A DNA stretch of 51,921 bases from Oscillatoriaceae cyanobacterium Prado104. GTDB lineage: Bacteria; Cyanobacteriota; Cyanobacteriia; Cyanobacteriales; Microcoleaceae. The notes under the pieces are model-generated. The model did no database searches, was not told the DNA's origin, and saw only the letters and a list, made by a program, of their open reading frames with translations. The number at the start of each line of letters is the position of its first letter. The stretch's first letter is position 1. Of the stretch, positions 25,959 through 34,796 are shown one piece after another. A program made the translations under genes and the position numbers. The stretch spans positions 1 through 51,921 of the forward strand of contig JALOON010000033.1 in assembly GCA_025454405.1 (NCBI GenBank), read 5' to 3'.

Positions 25959-27422
25959 TCACAATTGAATCATTTTTTCTAAGGCTGCTTGCAAGTCTTG
26001 AGTGAGTTCGGCAACCGCTAGCCTGCGACTGCCTTGATATGCCTCCCAGCGCGAGCTCACTGATATCGGTTCGCCGACGGTCATTTGCACCTGCTGTTTG
26101 CCTAATTTTGGCCGACCGAAAGGATTCCCGCCTTTAATGCGAGTCAGTACGTCCCACAGCAGTAAAGTTGTTTCTGCCAGCCGTTCGGCGGTGAGTTTTT
26201 CTTGCACGTACCTGCCGGTGACGGACACGAAACTTTCTACCAGTCTCATGTGCCACATCCGGAGACTTGCTTCTTCCGCGATGCGATCGGCCAATCCGCG
26301 ATCTAAGGCACAAAGTACGGCAATATCTTTGATATCTTCTCGATAAATATAGTCCCAGCCTGCTTGTTCCAAACGGCGGCAGCGATCGATCAAACTGCCT
26401 TTTGGTTTCAAATGAAAATACTGTTCTGCTACTTGCAAAGCCACGTCTAACAGTGCTTTCAATCTCGCTGTAAAAACTCGTTCGCCGTCCGATCGCTCTG
26501 TTTTTAGATCTTCTTTTTCTCCCGGTATTTGCTGCGAAATAATCTCAGTTAGTGACGGTAAATTTTGATGGTAAAAACGGGTATAAAATTCTTCCATTAC
26601 TGACAGCAAATGCTCGCCCAATCGAATTAACCGCCGATATTGGAAGTTATGAAAGTGGCGTTCTTGGTGTTGTGATTCGGGTTTGATAGCATCTAAATTA
26701 CTCGTACTACTGCTATCTAAAGGTGGCAAACCGCAATCAGTTTCGATTTGAGTTAAAAGTTTTTCTAGGGCTTGCCAAGGCGGCGCGACATAGCGGTATT
26801 GAATGCCCAACGGCACAATTACAACTTGTTCGTTGCGTCCGGCTTTGTGCAGGTCTTCAATGCACCAAAAGCTCATTTGAGCGATGCCCGGTTCTAGGGG
26901 ACTAACTATTTCATTGTGACCGTTGGTAGCGCCTTCGGGAGCGGCTGCGATCGGGAAGTTGCTGTTAGCAAATAAATCGCGGGCCGATCGCAATCCAGCT
27001 CGATCGATCTTACCGCGAATTATCGGAGTACCGCCGAGTTGCGAATACAGCCAGCCGACTTCCGCACCCGCCCACAGGGGAATCCCGCGATCGTAGATAA
27101 AGTGAGAGTGTACGGGAGATTGCAGGGGAATATTTTTAGCTTTGGCAACTTGAGGAACGAGTTTCCACACCAGTTGTCCCAAACAGTAGGGATCTTCTGT
27201 GTTGGGATGGCGGAATGCTAGCAAAAAACGAACTTTGCCTTCTTGAAATTCGTGAAAGAGTTGGGCGAGGGTTTCGACGTTTGCGGCTTCAATGTGGCTG
27301 ATATTGGTGCGAAATTTCAGCCACCAGGGGAGAATTTGCCGGCATCCCTGCACTATTAGGGGGTTGTAGGCTGGCGGTATGAATTCTAGCGGCGGCTGAA
27401 CTTGGCTGATTGAGTTAGACAT
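25959..27422 (-). CDS. PlsC-like acyltransferase domain protein
   Basis: A 487-residue protein. The first 230 residues resemble 1-acylglycerol-3-phosphate acyltransferases: VHSHFIYDRG stands at the place of the NHxxxxD motif, GTPIIRGKIDRAGLRSARDL gives the second block, and APEGATNG replaces the usual EGTRS. The His-Asp spacing differs from the classical HX4D, so the activity should be treated as unproven. The C-terminal 250 residues are helical (LAERYF-type heptads) and not recognised. No membrane helix stands out. It is monocistronic between spacers. Confidence 0.65.
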   Translation of the reverse strand: MSNSISQVQPPLEFIPPAYNPLIVQGCRQILPWWLKFRTNISHIEAANVETLAQLFHEFQEGKVRFLLAFRHPNTEDPYCLGQLVWKLVPQVAKAKNIPLQSPVHSHFIYDRGIPLWAGAEVGWLYSQLGGTPIIRGKIDRAGLRSARDLFANSNFPIAAAPEGATNGHNEIVSPLEPGIAQMSFWCIEDLHKAGRNEQVVIVPLGIQYRYVAPPWQALEKLLTQIETDCGLPPLDSSSTSNLDAIKPESQHQERHFHNFQYRRLIRLGEHLLSVMEEFYTRFYHQNLPSLTEIISQQIPGEKEDLKTERSDGERVFTARLKALLDVALQVAEQYFHLKPKGSLIDRCRRLEQAGWDYIYREDIKDIAVLCALDRGLADRIAEEASLRMWHMRLVESFVSVTGRYVQEKLTAERLAETTLLLWDVLTRIKGGNPFGRPKLGKQQVQMTVGEPISVSSRWEAYQGSRRLAVAELTQDLQAALEKMIQL

Positions 27423-27474
27423 TTGGGGATTTTAGATTTTAGATTTTAGATTTTAGGTTTTAGGTTTTAGATTT

Positions 27475-27602
27475 TACTCGTTTTTACTCGTTTTACTCGT
27501 TACCAGGCTCTGCCTGGTAATGCAGATCTAGAGGCTCTGCCTCGACTGGGCTTCGCGAGGCAGAGCCTCTGGACATGGGTTCCCAGGCACAGCCTGGGAA
27601 CC
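27475..27602. repeat. Triple-hairpin repeat (AGGCAGAGCCT family), copy 1
   Basis: After TTTTTACTCGTTTTACTCG come three inverted repeats in a row: 27500-27520 (TTACCAGGCTC/TGCCTGGTAA), 27530-27570 (AGAGGCTCTGCCTCG and its complement) and 27578-27602 (GGTTCCCAGGC/GCCTGGGAACC). The same set in the opposite orientation is at 44131-44317. Confidence 0.9.
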
Positions 27603-27748
27603 AGTTATTCTTCTTCCTTCTTTTTTCTTCCTTCTTCCTTCTTTTTTCTTCCTTCTTCCTTCTTCCTTCTTTTTTCTTCCTTCTTTCTTCTTCCTTCTTC
27701 CTTCTTCCTTCTTCCTTCTTCCTTCTTCCTTCTTCCTTCTTCCTTCTT
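27603..27748. repeat. CTTCCTTCTT polypyrimidine microsatellite
   Basis: About 145 bp of only C and T (on the + strand) in CTTCCTT and TTTTTTCTTCC units, ending at the stop codon of the exoribonuclease gene. Purine/pyrimidine mirror repeats of this length can form triplex DNA. It lies in the 3' region of the minus-strand exonuclease gene. Confidence 0.95.
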
Positions 27749-27749
27749 C

Positions 27750-29759
27750 TTATTGTGCAGCTTGAAAAATCATTTCTTGGAAAGAGATCGTTTCCGATCG
27801 AGGGTCGCAATTAGTTACTTTTACTTCAAAGCGCTCGCCGATTTCGACCGATCGACCGAACCGCATGGCTAATTCTAAACCCAGTTCTTCCAACAAAATC
27901 AAGCCGACATTGCTGTCTTCCCGCAGCCAGCGCAACATTATCGCTTCCCACACTTCATCAGGATTTCGCCGCAAATATTCCAATCCCCAGTAGCGGTTGG
28001 TTTGGCGTTCGACGGTAGAGGCTTCTTTGACTGCGGTGCCGAGACTCATCACGATTTCCTGCACCTGTTCGGCCGCAAACGGCAGGGGTTCGCCCCGCAG
28101 GTGGGCTTTAATTTGAAAGTGGGTTAGCAAGTCCGTGTAGCGGCGGATTGGGGAGGTAACTTGAGTGTATGATTCTAAACCCAAGCCCGAGTGCCTTGCA
28201 GGACTCAAGCCCATTTCGCTGCGGGGCATGCAGCGGCGCACGGCGCAGGCCCTGGCGGGTCCGGCGGGAACGGCAAGCAGTTCTTCCTCCGGAGGCAGTT
28301 CGGGCTGGGGCTGATAGCGGTACGGTATGGGGATACTGTGGGCTTGACCGTAGCGGGCCGCAAGTTCCCCCGCGAGAATCATCATTTCGGCTACTAAGTC
28401 TCGGGCTGGGGACTCGTTGATGACGTGAATGTCGATCTCGTCGCCCTTGACTTTGATGACGGATTCGGGCATGAAAATGCTGATGGCACCTTGGGTTTGC
28501 CGCCATTGTTGGCGGAGTTTGGCCCAAGAGGCGATCGCACCGATCTCGGGTTCTGCCGTAATTCCCAACTCTAGCATTTCGTCTACGTCATCGTAGGTCA
28601 AGCGGTAAGTGGGTTTGATGGTGCTGGTGCAAATGCTGTAGTCCAGGGGCGCGCCGGTGTCGTCTAGGGTGACGCTGAAGCTGAGGGCGCTGCATTCTTG
28701 ACCTTGATTTAAGCTCATCGGCCCGGTTGCCAAAGCCGGGGGAAACATCGGGATCATCCCGGTGGGCAGGTAAACGGTAGTAGTGCGCTTTCTGGCTTCG
28801 AGGTCGAGTTCGTCGTTGGGAGAAAGCAAGCGGGTGGGATCTGCGATGTGTATCCAAATCCGCTGCTGGCCGTTTTCGAGAAATTCTAAACTGAGTCCGT
28901 CGTCGATTTCGGTGGTGGTTTCGTCGTCGATCGTGTAAACCTTGAGGTGAGTTAAATCGAGGCGATTTGCGTCCTCATCGGCTGGGGGATTTTCCTGGCA
29001 GCGTTGGGCCACTTCTAATACCTTGGCGGAGAATTGTTGGGGAATTTGACTGCGCCGCAAAAACAGGTTTTCGTGGGTGCTCCAGAGTCCGAGTTCGATT
29101 AGGAGTTGAAATGCTGCTTCGGGGGTTTCGGGGCGTTGCAAACTGGCGAGAGTTTCGAGGGCGGGGGTGCGGTGGGTGGCTTCTTCTCCGAGGGTGGCAA
29201 AGCGTTCTAGGGCATCGAGGCGGGTGCGATCGCTCTGCTGCCATTCTACATTTGTTTCTCCTGCCAGCCGCTGTTTGACTCGCTGCCAAAATCCTTGGGA
29301 TTCTTGGTGGCGCTGTTGTTCTACTTCTTGCTGGTGTTTGATTTCGGCTACTTGGACTGCGGAACGCGGTTCGTAGCGATCGCCCTTTTGTTTGAAGTAC
29401 AGTTTGTCTGTTGATAGCAAACAGTAAGCTGCGTAGCACTGGGCGGGAGTGCTTTCGGAAAATAGCAGCATGGCTAAGGATTGGGGATCTGCTGTTTCTC
29501 CGTCACCTACTAACAGTTCCCAAGCTATTTCTAAGCTGGAAGGATCTGAGTAAATTTCTACTTCTTTGAGAAACTTCGGAATATCGGATGGTTTGTATGT
29601 TTCGCCGGCGATTTCGTAGCTGATTTGTTTCGGCGGTATGCTGTGGGGCTGGCTGTTTTCGTCTACTACAACCCAGTTCTTTTTGCCGTCGGGGCGATCG
29701 GCTACGGCCAGACGGCGATCGCCGTGCAGTCTAAATTCTACTAAGGTTCCCTTCTCCAC
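27750..29759 (-). CDS. rnb: RNase II/VacB-family 3'-5' exoribonuclease
   Basis: A 669-residue protein that degrades RNA from the 3' end. The N-terminal 230 residues are a helical part, with the family's small beta domain at the start (LVEFRLHGDRRLAVADRPDG). The catalytic RNB domain begins near 265 (VYTIDDETTTEIDDGLSLEF, IWIHIADPTRLLSPNDELDLEARKRTTTVYLP), with the metal-binding Asp residues in DDETTTEIDDG. The block SYTQVTSPIRRYTDLLTHFQIKAHLRG closes the catalytic domain. A C-terminal S1-like stretch (IGERFEVKVTNCDPRSETISFQ) follows. In cyanobacteria this gene lies with rpsR and rpmG, as here. Confidence 0.92.
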   Translation of the reverse strand: MEKGTLVEFRLHGDRRLAVADRPDGKKNWVVVDENSQPHSIPPKQISYEIAGETYKPSDIPKFLKEVEIYSDPSSLEIAWELLVGDGETADPQSLAMLLFSESTPAQCYAAYCLLSTDKLYFKQKGDRYEPRSAVQVAEIKHQQEVEQQRHQESQGFWQRVKQRLAGETNVEWQQSDRTRLDALERFATLGEEATHRTPALETLASLQRPETPEAAFQLLIELGLWSTHENLFLRRSQIPQQFSAKVLEVAQRCQENPPADEDANRLDLTHLKVYTIDDETTTEIDDGLSLEFLENGQQRIWIHIADPTRLLSPNDELDLEARKRTTTVYLPTGMIPMFPPALATGPMSLNQGQECSALSFSVTLDDTGAPLDYSICTSTIKPTYRLTYDDVDEMLELGITAEPEIGAIASWAKLRQQWRQTQGAISIFMPESVIKVKGDEIDIHVINESPARDLVAEMMILAGELAARYGQAHSIPIPYRYQPQPELPPEEELLAVPAGPARACAVRRCMPRSEMGLSPARHSGLGLESYTQVTSPIRRYTDLLTHFQIKAHLRGEPLPFAAEQVQEIVMSLGTAVKEASTVERQTNRYWGLEYLRRNPDEVWEAIMLRWLREDSNVGLILLEELGLELAMRFGRSVEIGERFEVKVTNCDPRSETISFQEMIFQAAQ

Positions 29760-30092
29760 TTGCCGATTTATTTTGTATTTTAGATTTTAGATTTTTACCA
29801 AATATCGATGGTCTCAAGCCCCCGCCTTTTGAGGCGGATTGTTGTTAGGGGAGGTTCCATCCCCCTCTTTAAGACCTCGCCCTCAACTTTCCCAGGTTAA
29901 ATGTCAACTGTCAACTGTTTAAGGTTGTTAGTTGCTGGGTTTCTCGCTTGGGATTTTAGATTTTGGAGTTTGGTAATTTTACCTGTCAATTATCCAATTT
30001 AAACTCCCAAAAATTGCGATTTTTTTCTGGGTTTTTAACTTGTGACTTGTACTTTTCTCTTCCAAAATCTAAAATCTAAAATCCAAAATCCT
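29760..30092. other. Spacer between rpsR and the exoribonuclease gene, with repeat remnants
   Basis: TTTTACCAAATATCGATGG at about 29794-29812, followed by CTCAAGCCCCCGCC and GGCGG, resembles the subterminal hairpins of IS200/IS605-type elements and matches the beginning of the stretch at 11978. The rest holds AAATCTAAAATC and GTCAACTGTCAAC simple repeats. No gene is seen. It interrupts an otherwise conserved gene string. Confidence 0.45.
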
Positions 30093-30308
30093 CTAGCCTT
30101 CTTGGTTGACGAAGGGCAGCAAGGCAAGTATTCTAGCTCTTTTGATGCTTCTCGTCAAGTCCCGCTGCTGTTTTGCTGTCAAGCCTGTAATCCGACGGGG
30201 CAGGATTTTTCCCCGTTCGGTGACGTATTTTTTTAGCAAATCGACATCTTTGTAGTCGATCGGTTCTCCCGGTTTGATTGGCGAAACGCGCCGTCTGAAG
30301 TATGTCAT
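30093..30308 (-). CDS. rpsR: 30S ribosomal protein S18
   Basis: A 71-residue basic protein beginning [40 protein letters not shown], the standard S18 sequence, with [26 protein letters not shown] at the end. It binds 16S rRNA in the small-subunit platform with S6. It lies downstream of rpmG on the same strand. Confidence 0.97.
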   Translation of the reverse strand: MTYFRRRVSPIKPGEPIDYKDVDLLKKYVTERGKILPRRITGLTAKQQRDLTRSIKRARILALLPFVNQEG

Positions 30309-30492
30309 AGTGTTTGGTAATTGTCAGTTGCTAGTTGTAGTGCGAGCTTAAGAACTCGCGATCGATTGCCAGTTGCCACTTGTTTGTTGTCAGTTGTTAG
30401 TTGTCTGTTGTCAGTTTTTTTTAGAATAACCGATTAGCAATTACCGCTTACCGATCGCCGATTACTAATGACTGATGACTAATGACTAATAA

Positions 30493-30681
30493 CTATTTGA
30501 TTTCTTTGTGAGTGGTGTGCTTGTTACAGTGGGTGCAGAACTTTTTGAGTTCCAGCCGCGCCGTTGTGTTGCGGCGGTTTTTGGTGGTGGTGTATCTAGA
30601 GACGCCTTTCGAGCGTTTGCTGGGGTTGGTTCGGCACTCTGTACACTCTAGAGTAATTATGATACGGACGCCTTTAGCCAT
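30493..30681 (-). CDS. rpmG: 50S ribosomal protein L33
   Basis: A 62-residue protein, [19 protein letters not shown]. Two Cys pairs (CTEC and CTHC) make this the zinc-binding form, in contrast to the Cys-less forms some bacteria use under zinc limitation. It is the first gene of the rpmG-rpsR string. The 184-bp gap to rpsR contains short ATGACTAATGACTAAT repeats. Confidence 0.97.
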   Translation of the reverse strand: MAKGVRIIITLECTECRTNPSKRSKGVSRYTTTKNRRNTTARLELKKFCTHCNKHTTHKEIK

Positions 30682-30798
30682 TTTTTAGATTTTTTACCGC
30701 TGGGGACTCGCGCTATCATCTTTGATTTGACGCGAGAGGAAAGCGGGGCGGAGTTTATCGCTTTCCTTGAACAATTTGACTAATTTAAACACAATTTA

Positions 30799-31332
30799 TT
30801 ATCTTCTCACATTGCTCTGCACTTGGTCAAGCAATCTTTTAACTTTTATGTCGAGGAAGTAACCGCGCTTGGTGCCGGTAACGATCGTGCCGCCGAGTCG
30901 ATCGTGGAAGGCTTGGGGAAATCTTTCGGTGTCGGTGAAAGCGGGAATGCAGTCGATCGCTAGCGGCAACAGCAGCAGCAAAACGGCGGCGTTGGTAGAG
31001 GTGATTCCGCCGATGCCCGCGAAGGCTAAGGCCGCGCAGGTGCCCAGTACGGCTTCGCGCTTGCAGAGTTCTTGGACGCCCGGAGTCCGTTCGAGTCGGG
31101 CGTCTGCAACTTTGATGTTTACGGCCCAGCGCCCGAGGCTTTGACCGCGGTTTTTCCGGGTGACTGGTACGCGCATTACCATCCACAGCAGGACGAAAAA
31201 TATCGTGTGGACGATCGGATTGGTGCCAATCAGCAAACTGGGCAGCCAAACAGCGATCGCGTCGATGCAGAAGGCGGCGGCGCGCTGGGTGATGTCGGCT
31301 TTGGGAGTCAGCGGTACTATGTCGGAACTCAT
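30799..31332 (-). CDS. RDD family membrane protein
   Basis: A 177-residue protein. The N-terminal signature ITQRAAAFCIDAIAVWLPSLLIG contains the R, D, D pattern, and QSLGRWAVNIKVADARL is the second family motif. Three membrane helices (about 18-38, 42-60 and 98-125) follow the family plan. A 30-residue cytoplasmic C-terminal tail (YFLDIKVKRLLDQV) is present. RDD proteins are of unclear function, and some take part in ion exchange. Confidence 0.85.
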   Translation of the reverse strand: MSSDIVPLTPKADITQRAAAFCIDAIAVWLPSLLIGTNPIVHTIFFVLLWMVMRVPVTRKNRGQSLGRWAVNIKVADARLERTPGVQELCKREAVLGTCAALAFAGIGGITSTNAAVLLLLLPLAIDCIPAFTDTERFPQAFHDRLGGTIVTGTKRGYFLDIKVKRLLDQVQSNVRR

Positions 31333-31417
31333 GGGAACAAAGGGCGATCGCGACTAGCTACTTCTTCATCTTAAAGCTTTAGACCGCTCGATCGACAGCT
31401 ATAACTTTCCTGAAGGC

Positions 31418-31485
31418 AGAAACCGGGTTCTTTTCAGAGCTCCGGTGTTAAGCCTGAGATCTCAATAAAACCCGGTTTCTTTGGT
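31418..31485. repeat. AAACCCGGTTTCTTTGG dyad
   Basis: GCAGAAACCGGGTTCTTTT and, about 40 bp later, AAAACCCGGTTTCTTTGG form the two arms. The same family is at 11866, 22852, 45886, 47298, 47560 and 51763. It lies upstream of the RDD gene and downstream of the DUF7219-like gene's stop. Confidence 0.8.
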
Positions 31486-31498
31486 ATGAGAAGTTCTA

Positions 31499-31744
31499 TC
31501 AAGCAGAAAAGGGACTATCGCCCACTCCCAACTGTTTTTTCGACTTCTCCACCTGCTGCCACAGCGTTTCGATCTGCGTAAATGCTTGCTCTACAGAAAT
31601 TTTACCGTTGGAGGCTAAAGCGCTGATGTAACCGACGCGCTGAGTAAATTCTTGTAAATTAGCATTAAATACCAAATTTTCGGGCTTGACTTCGCCGTAG
31701 TAGCGACCTTGAGGGTATAAAAAATTTTTTGAATTGCCGGACAT
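31499..31744 (-). CDS. DUF7219-like small cyanobacterial protein
   Basis: An 81-residue soluble protein, MSGNSKNFLYPQGRYYGEVK. The block YYGEVKPENLVFNANLQEFTQRVGYISALASNGKIS followed by a helix ending in LGVGDSPF is conserved in cyanobacteria and, I believe, carries the DUF7219 name. Function unknown. CCTCCCC, the complement of a Shine-Dalgarno sequence, stands just upstream of the start. Confidence 0.7.
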   Translation of the reverse strand: MSGNSKNFLYPQGRYYGEVKPENLVFNANLQEFTQRVGYISALASNGKISVEQAFTQIETLWQQVEKSKKQLGVGDSPFSA

Positions 31745-32159
31745 TGCTTTAACCTCCCCTGAAGAGCTGTTTTGATGGTATCTTATAGTGTAAACTGAAA
31801 TTTTTCTATCGATCGGTGTCGAAAGCAGGAAATTTTGTGTGATATTTTGCTAACTTTTGAGTGATGGAAATTACAAAGAGACCCCTGCACTCGAAATAAT
31901 TAGTAAAAATCGACTGACAAATTAGCAGAAGAAATAGATGATAGCATTTCTAATTAACATGCAATACTCTCGGGCATCGGGTATCGGGCATCGAGCATCG
32001 GGCATCGAGCAACGATTTTAGATTGCCAACTGTCAACTATCGGGAGTGTTGAGTGTTGAGTTGTGAATTAAGAAATGTCTTTACTCAAAACTCACGCATT
32101 TAAAACTCAAAACTTTGCTTAACAGTCAACTGTTTCAAGAAATTTTAGTAGGAAACTGC
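31745..32159. other. Spacer with simple repeats
   Basis: ATCGGGCATCGAGC units are repeated at about 31973-32010. Copies of TGTCAACT follow, then a short version of the GAGTTTTGAG hairpin (about 32041-32116). The stretch carries the divergent promoters of the DUF7219-like and SGNH genes; no clear hexamers could be assigned. Confidence 0.5.
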
Positions 32160-33017
32160 ATGATGTTTGGAAAAGCGCAATCGCCCCGCCCCCAACCACC
32201 TTTCAAGCAAGTGTTAATCAGGCTTGCACTGGCAGTAATTGCCGCTTTTGTAGTTATTAACATCCCTCTGTCGATCGTGCCAATGTTCCAAAGTTCTGTA
32301 TCTCAAGCAACACCGCCGCCGATCGTCCAAAGCATCCTCGCAGGCAAGCGGAGAATTGTTACGGTTGGCGACAGCATCACGGAGGCGGGCAAATATCCGG
32401 GAGGTTATGTTTGGCTGCTGCAACGCTATTTTAATATGCTGTATCCCGATCGCAAAATTGAAATTATCAATGCGGGGATTTCTGGCAATAAGGCTAAGGA
32501 CATGCAAGCCAGGTTTCAAAAAGATGCGATCGACAAACAGCCGGATTTAATTACGATTAATGTCGGAGTCAACGATGTTTGGCACGCTTTCTTTGACTTT
32601 CAAAAAAGCCAGTTTCACCCGCAGGGAAATTTGCCTGCAGGCGCATCGCTGGCAGAATACCGGGAGAAATTAACTCAAATGGTGCAGGCGGCGCAAGCAG
32701 CGGGAATTCAAGTAGCGCTGCTTTCTCCTACTCCGATTCGGGAGGTTTTGGACGGGCCGGAAAACAAGCGCTTGCAGGATTATATTGCGGCGATGCGAGA
32801 GATAGCAAGGCAAAATAGGTGTCCGTTTATCGATCTCAACGCACCTTTTCGGGAAGTAATCGGTTCGTTCCAAAAGCACGCGGGAAAAACTTTGAATTTG
32901 TTAGCGGCGGATGGCGTACATCCGAATCCGGCGGGCAATCGAATTATTGCTTTTACTGTGTTGCGGGGTTTGGGAGTGTCGCCTAAGGATATTGAGAATT
33001 TGGAGGTGAAGAATTAA
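32160..33017 (+). CDS. SGNH/GDSL-type hydrolase, membrane-anchored
   Basis: A 285-residue esterase or lipase of the SGNH fold. Block I is VTVGDSITEAG with nucleophile S72, block II has NAGISGN, block III NVGVNDVW, and block V DGVHPN with the catalytic Asp and His. A hydrophobic segment at about 19-38 acts as signal anchor, so the enzyme should work outside the inner membrane. The ATG at 32160 follows AGGA at 32150 and is preferred over the upstream TTG. The substrate is unknown. Confidence 0.85.
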   Translation: MMFGKAQSPRPQPPFKQVLIRLALAVIAAFVVINIPLSIVPMFQSSVSQATPPPIVQSILAGKRRIVTVGDSITEAGKYPGGYVWLLQRYFNMLYPDRKIEIINAGISGNKAKDMQARFQKDAIDKQPDLITINVGVNDVWHAFFDFQKSQFHPQGNLPAGASLAEYREKLTQMVQAAQAAGIQVALLSPTPIREVLDGPENKRLQDYIAAMREIARQNRCPFIDLNAPFREVIGSFQKHAGKTLNLLAADGVHPNPAGNRIIAFTVLRGLGVSPKDIENLEVKN

Positions 33018-33099
33018 GTTAGTGTGGAAAAAGAATTACAATCTACCTTTCTTCGGTCATTGAGGTACAATACGCGATCGCCCTCTAAATCTTTGAAAA

Positions 33100-34047
33100 A
33101 TGCGAGAACTTTACCCACCTAGAGAACCTTACAAGTCAGGATATTTACAAGTTTCTGATATCCATAGGATTTATTTTGAAGAATCTGGCAACCCAGATGG
33201 CAAACCTATTGTATTGTTGCACGGCGGGCCGGGAGGTGGATGCCCGCCGTTTTACCGTCAATATTTTGACCCCCAAAAATGGCGGTTGGTAATGTTTGAC
33301 CAACGCGGGTGCGGTCAAAGTCAACCCCATGCAGAATTGCGAGAAAATACAACTTGGGATTTAGTTAATGATATTGAAAAACTTAGAGAACAGTTAAATA
33401 TTCAGCAATGGGTTGTTTTTGGTGGCAGTTGGGGAAGCACTCTATCCTTAGCATACAGTCAAACCCATCCAGACCGTTGCAAAGGTTTAATTTTGCGCGG
33501 CATCTTTATGTTGAGACCAAAAGAAATAAAATGGTTTTATCAAGAAGGAGCGAGTTATATTTTTCCGGATGCTTGGGAGGAATATCTTAAACCGATCGCG
33601 ATTGACGAACGGGACGACCTGCTGAATGCGTATTATAAAAGATTGACAGATCCAGATGCTGAAATTAGATTAGAAGCAGCTCGTGCTTGGTCAATTTGGG
33701 AAGCTAGTACGAGCAGGTTATTTCCAGATTTAGACTTACAGCAAAGATTTGGGACTGATGTATTTGCCGAAGCTTTTGCCAGAATAGAGTGCCATTACTT
33801 TATGAATCATGGATTTCTGGAACCAGAAGATCGATTGCTGTTAAATGTCGATCGCATTCGCCATGTTCCGGCAGTTATCGTTCAAGGAAGATATGATGTT
33901 GTTTGTCCGATGGTGTCGGCTTGGGAACTGCATCGCGCTTGGCCTGAAGCTGAATTTATTGTAGTTCCCGATGCGGGACATTCGATGAGCGAACCGGGAA
34001 TTCGTACCTGTTTAATTGACGCGACGGATAAGTTTGCAGATTTGTAG
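33100..34047 (+). CDS. pip: Proline iminopeptidase
   Basis: A 315-residue alpha/beta hydrolase of peptidase family S33, which removes N-terminal proline from peptides. Visible are the oxyanion segment HGGPGGG (41-47), DQRGCGQS, the nucleophile in GGSWGSTLSLAY (Ser near 111), Asp in GRYDVVCP and His in DAGHSMSEPG. The N-terminus REPYKSGYLQVSDIHRIYFEESGNP and the length fit bacterial Pip proteins. It stands alone, 50 bp from the convergent VapC gene. Confidence 0.93.
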   Translation: MRELYPPREPYKSGYLQVSDIHRIYFEESGNPDGKPIVLLHGGPGGGCPPFYRQYFDPQKWRLVMFDQRGCGQSQPHAELRENTTWDLVNDIEKLREQLNIQQWVVFGGSWGSTLSLAYSQTHPDRCKGLILRGIFMLRPKEIKWFYQEGASYIFPDAWEEYLKPIAIDERDDLLNAYYKRLTDPDAEIRLEAARAWSIWEASTSRLFPDLDLQQRFGTDVFAEAFARIECHYFMNHGFLEPEDRLLLNVDRIRHVPAVIVQGRYDVVCPMVSAWELHRAWPEAEFIVVPDAGHSMSEPGIRTCLIDATDKFADL

Positions 34048-34095
34048 TGATTCAAATTGCTAGTTGGTAATTGTTAGTAACCTTAATCGATCGCA

Positions 34096-34530
34096 CTAAC
34101 TAGGAACCTCCGTTATCTGCGCGATCGTGGCATCCAAGCGGGTGAAGTGGTTGGGATTGAGGGTCAAAAGACGGTCTGCGGCAACTTTCAGGGCAGCTCG
34201 AGCGATTAAGGCATCAAAAATCCCGCCCCCCGGAAGATTGAGGGCTGTCATTTGAGCGATCGCAGCTTGATAGTCTGCTGTTTCCAATGGAACCGCTTCC
34301 AGATATTGCAAACATCTCTCAAGCAAAATTTGAGCATCCCCAGGAGACAGTCGCGGCTGGCTGGGCATTCGAGTCATTACAGAGTAGACTTCTGCCAAGC
34401 TATGGGTAGAAAGATAGCCTTGAATTTTACGCGATTGTGCTGCCTTAAGTTCGGCAAAGCAGGGGGCATGGCTTGGGTGCTTTGGAAGCAAGGCGGCGAT
34501 GATAACGGATGTATCAAATAAAACTTTCAC
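34096..34530 (-). CDS. vapC: VapC-type PIN domain ribonuclease toxin
   Basis: A 144-residue PIN protein. MKVLFDTSVIIAALL carries D6, E47 lies in SLAEVYSVM, and D106 in GGGIFDALIARAA; together they form the metal-binding acidic site. Such toxins cleave RNA until the antitoxin binds. It overlaps the upstream antitoxin-like gene by 4 bp, the usual arrangement. Confidence 0.88.
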   Translation of the reverse strand: MKVLFDTSVIIAALLPKHPSHAPCFAELKAAQSRKIQGYLSTHSLAEVYSVMTRMPSQPRLSPGDAQILLERCLQYLEAVPLETADYQAAIAQMTALNLPGGGIFDALIARAALKVAADRLLTLNPNHFTRLDATIAQITEVPS

Positions 34531-34793
34531 AGCCCCATCTGCTCCAATGTGCGTTCTTCACGGCTTTGAGCGATGAGCGCATTGAAGTCAATACCATCAA
34601 CAGACTCAGTATTAAAAACGAGAATGCCATCCTCTTCTCTCAGTCCAGTTTGAGAAGTTGAGACTGTTGGCTCAGCTTTTTGGAGGCTACTGATTTTCTC
34701 TATCAATGTCCGAATGATGAATTGTTCTGCTGAGATGCCCTGACTGGAGGCGATTTGTTCGATCGCTCGTTGCAAGGCGGGAGAGAGGTTCAT
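34527..34793 (-). CDS. Antitoxin of the VapBC-type pair
   Basis: An 88-residue protein, MNLSPALQRAIEQIASSQGISAEQFIIRTLIEKI. The first 40 residues look like a ribbon-helix-helix or short helical DNA-binding unit. The C-terminal half (DGILVFNTESVDGIDFNALIAQSREERTLEQMGL) resembles the toxin-wrapping tails of these antitoxins. The 4-bp overlap with vapC indicates translational coupling. The pair probably represses its own promoter upstream of 34793. Confidence 0.82.
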   Translation of the reverse strand: MNLSPALQRAIEQIASSQGISAEQFIIRTLIEKISSLQKAEPTVSTSQTGLREEDGILVFNTESVDGIDFNALIAQSREERTLEQMGL

Positions 34794-34796
34794 GTA

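Noticed and set aside
27493..27814. Reading frames rich in KKEEGRRKKEE or SFFLLPS
   Set aside because: Translation of the CTTCCTTCTT microsatellite.
28108..28527. Alternative frame of 139 codons inside the exoribonuclease gene
   Set aside because: Shadow of the conserved rnb coding sequence in a GC-rich section.
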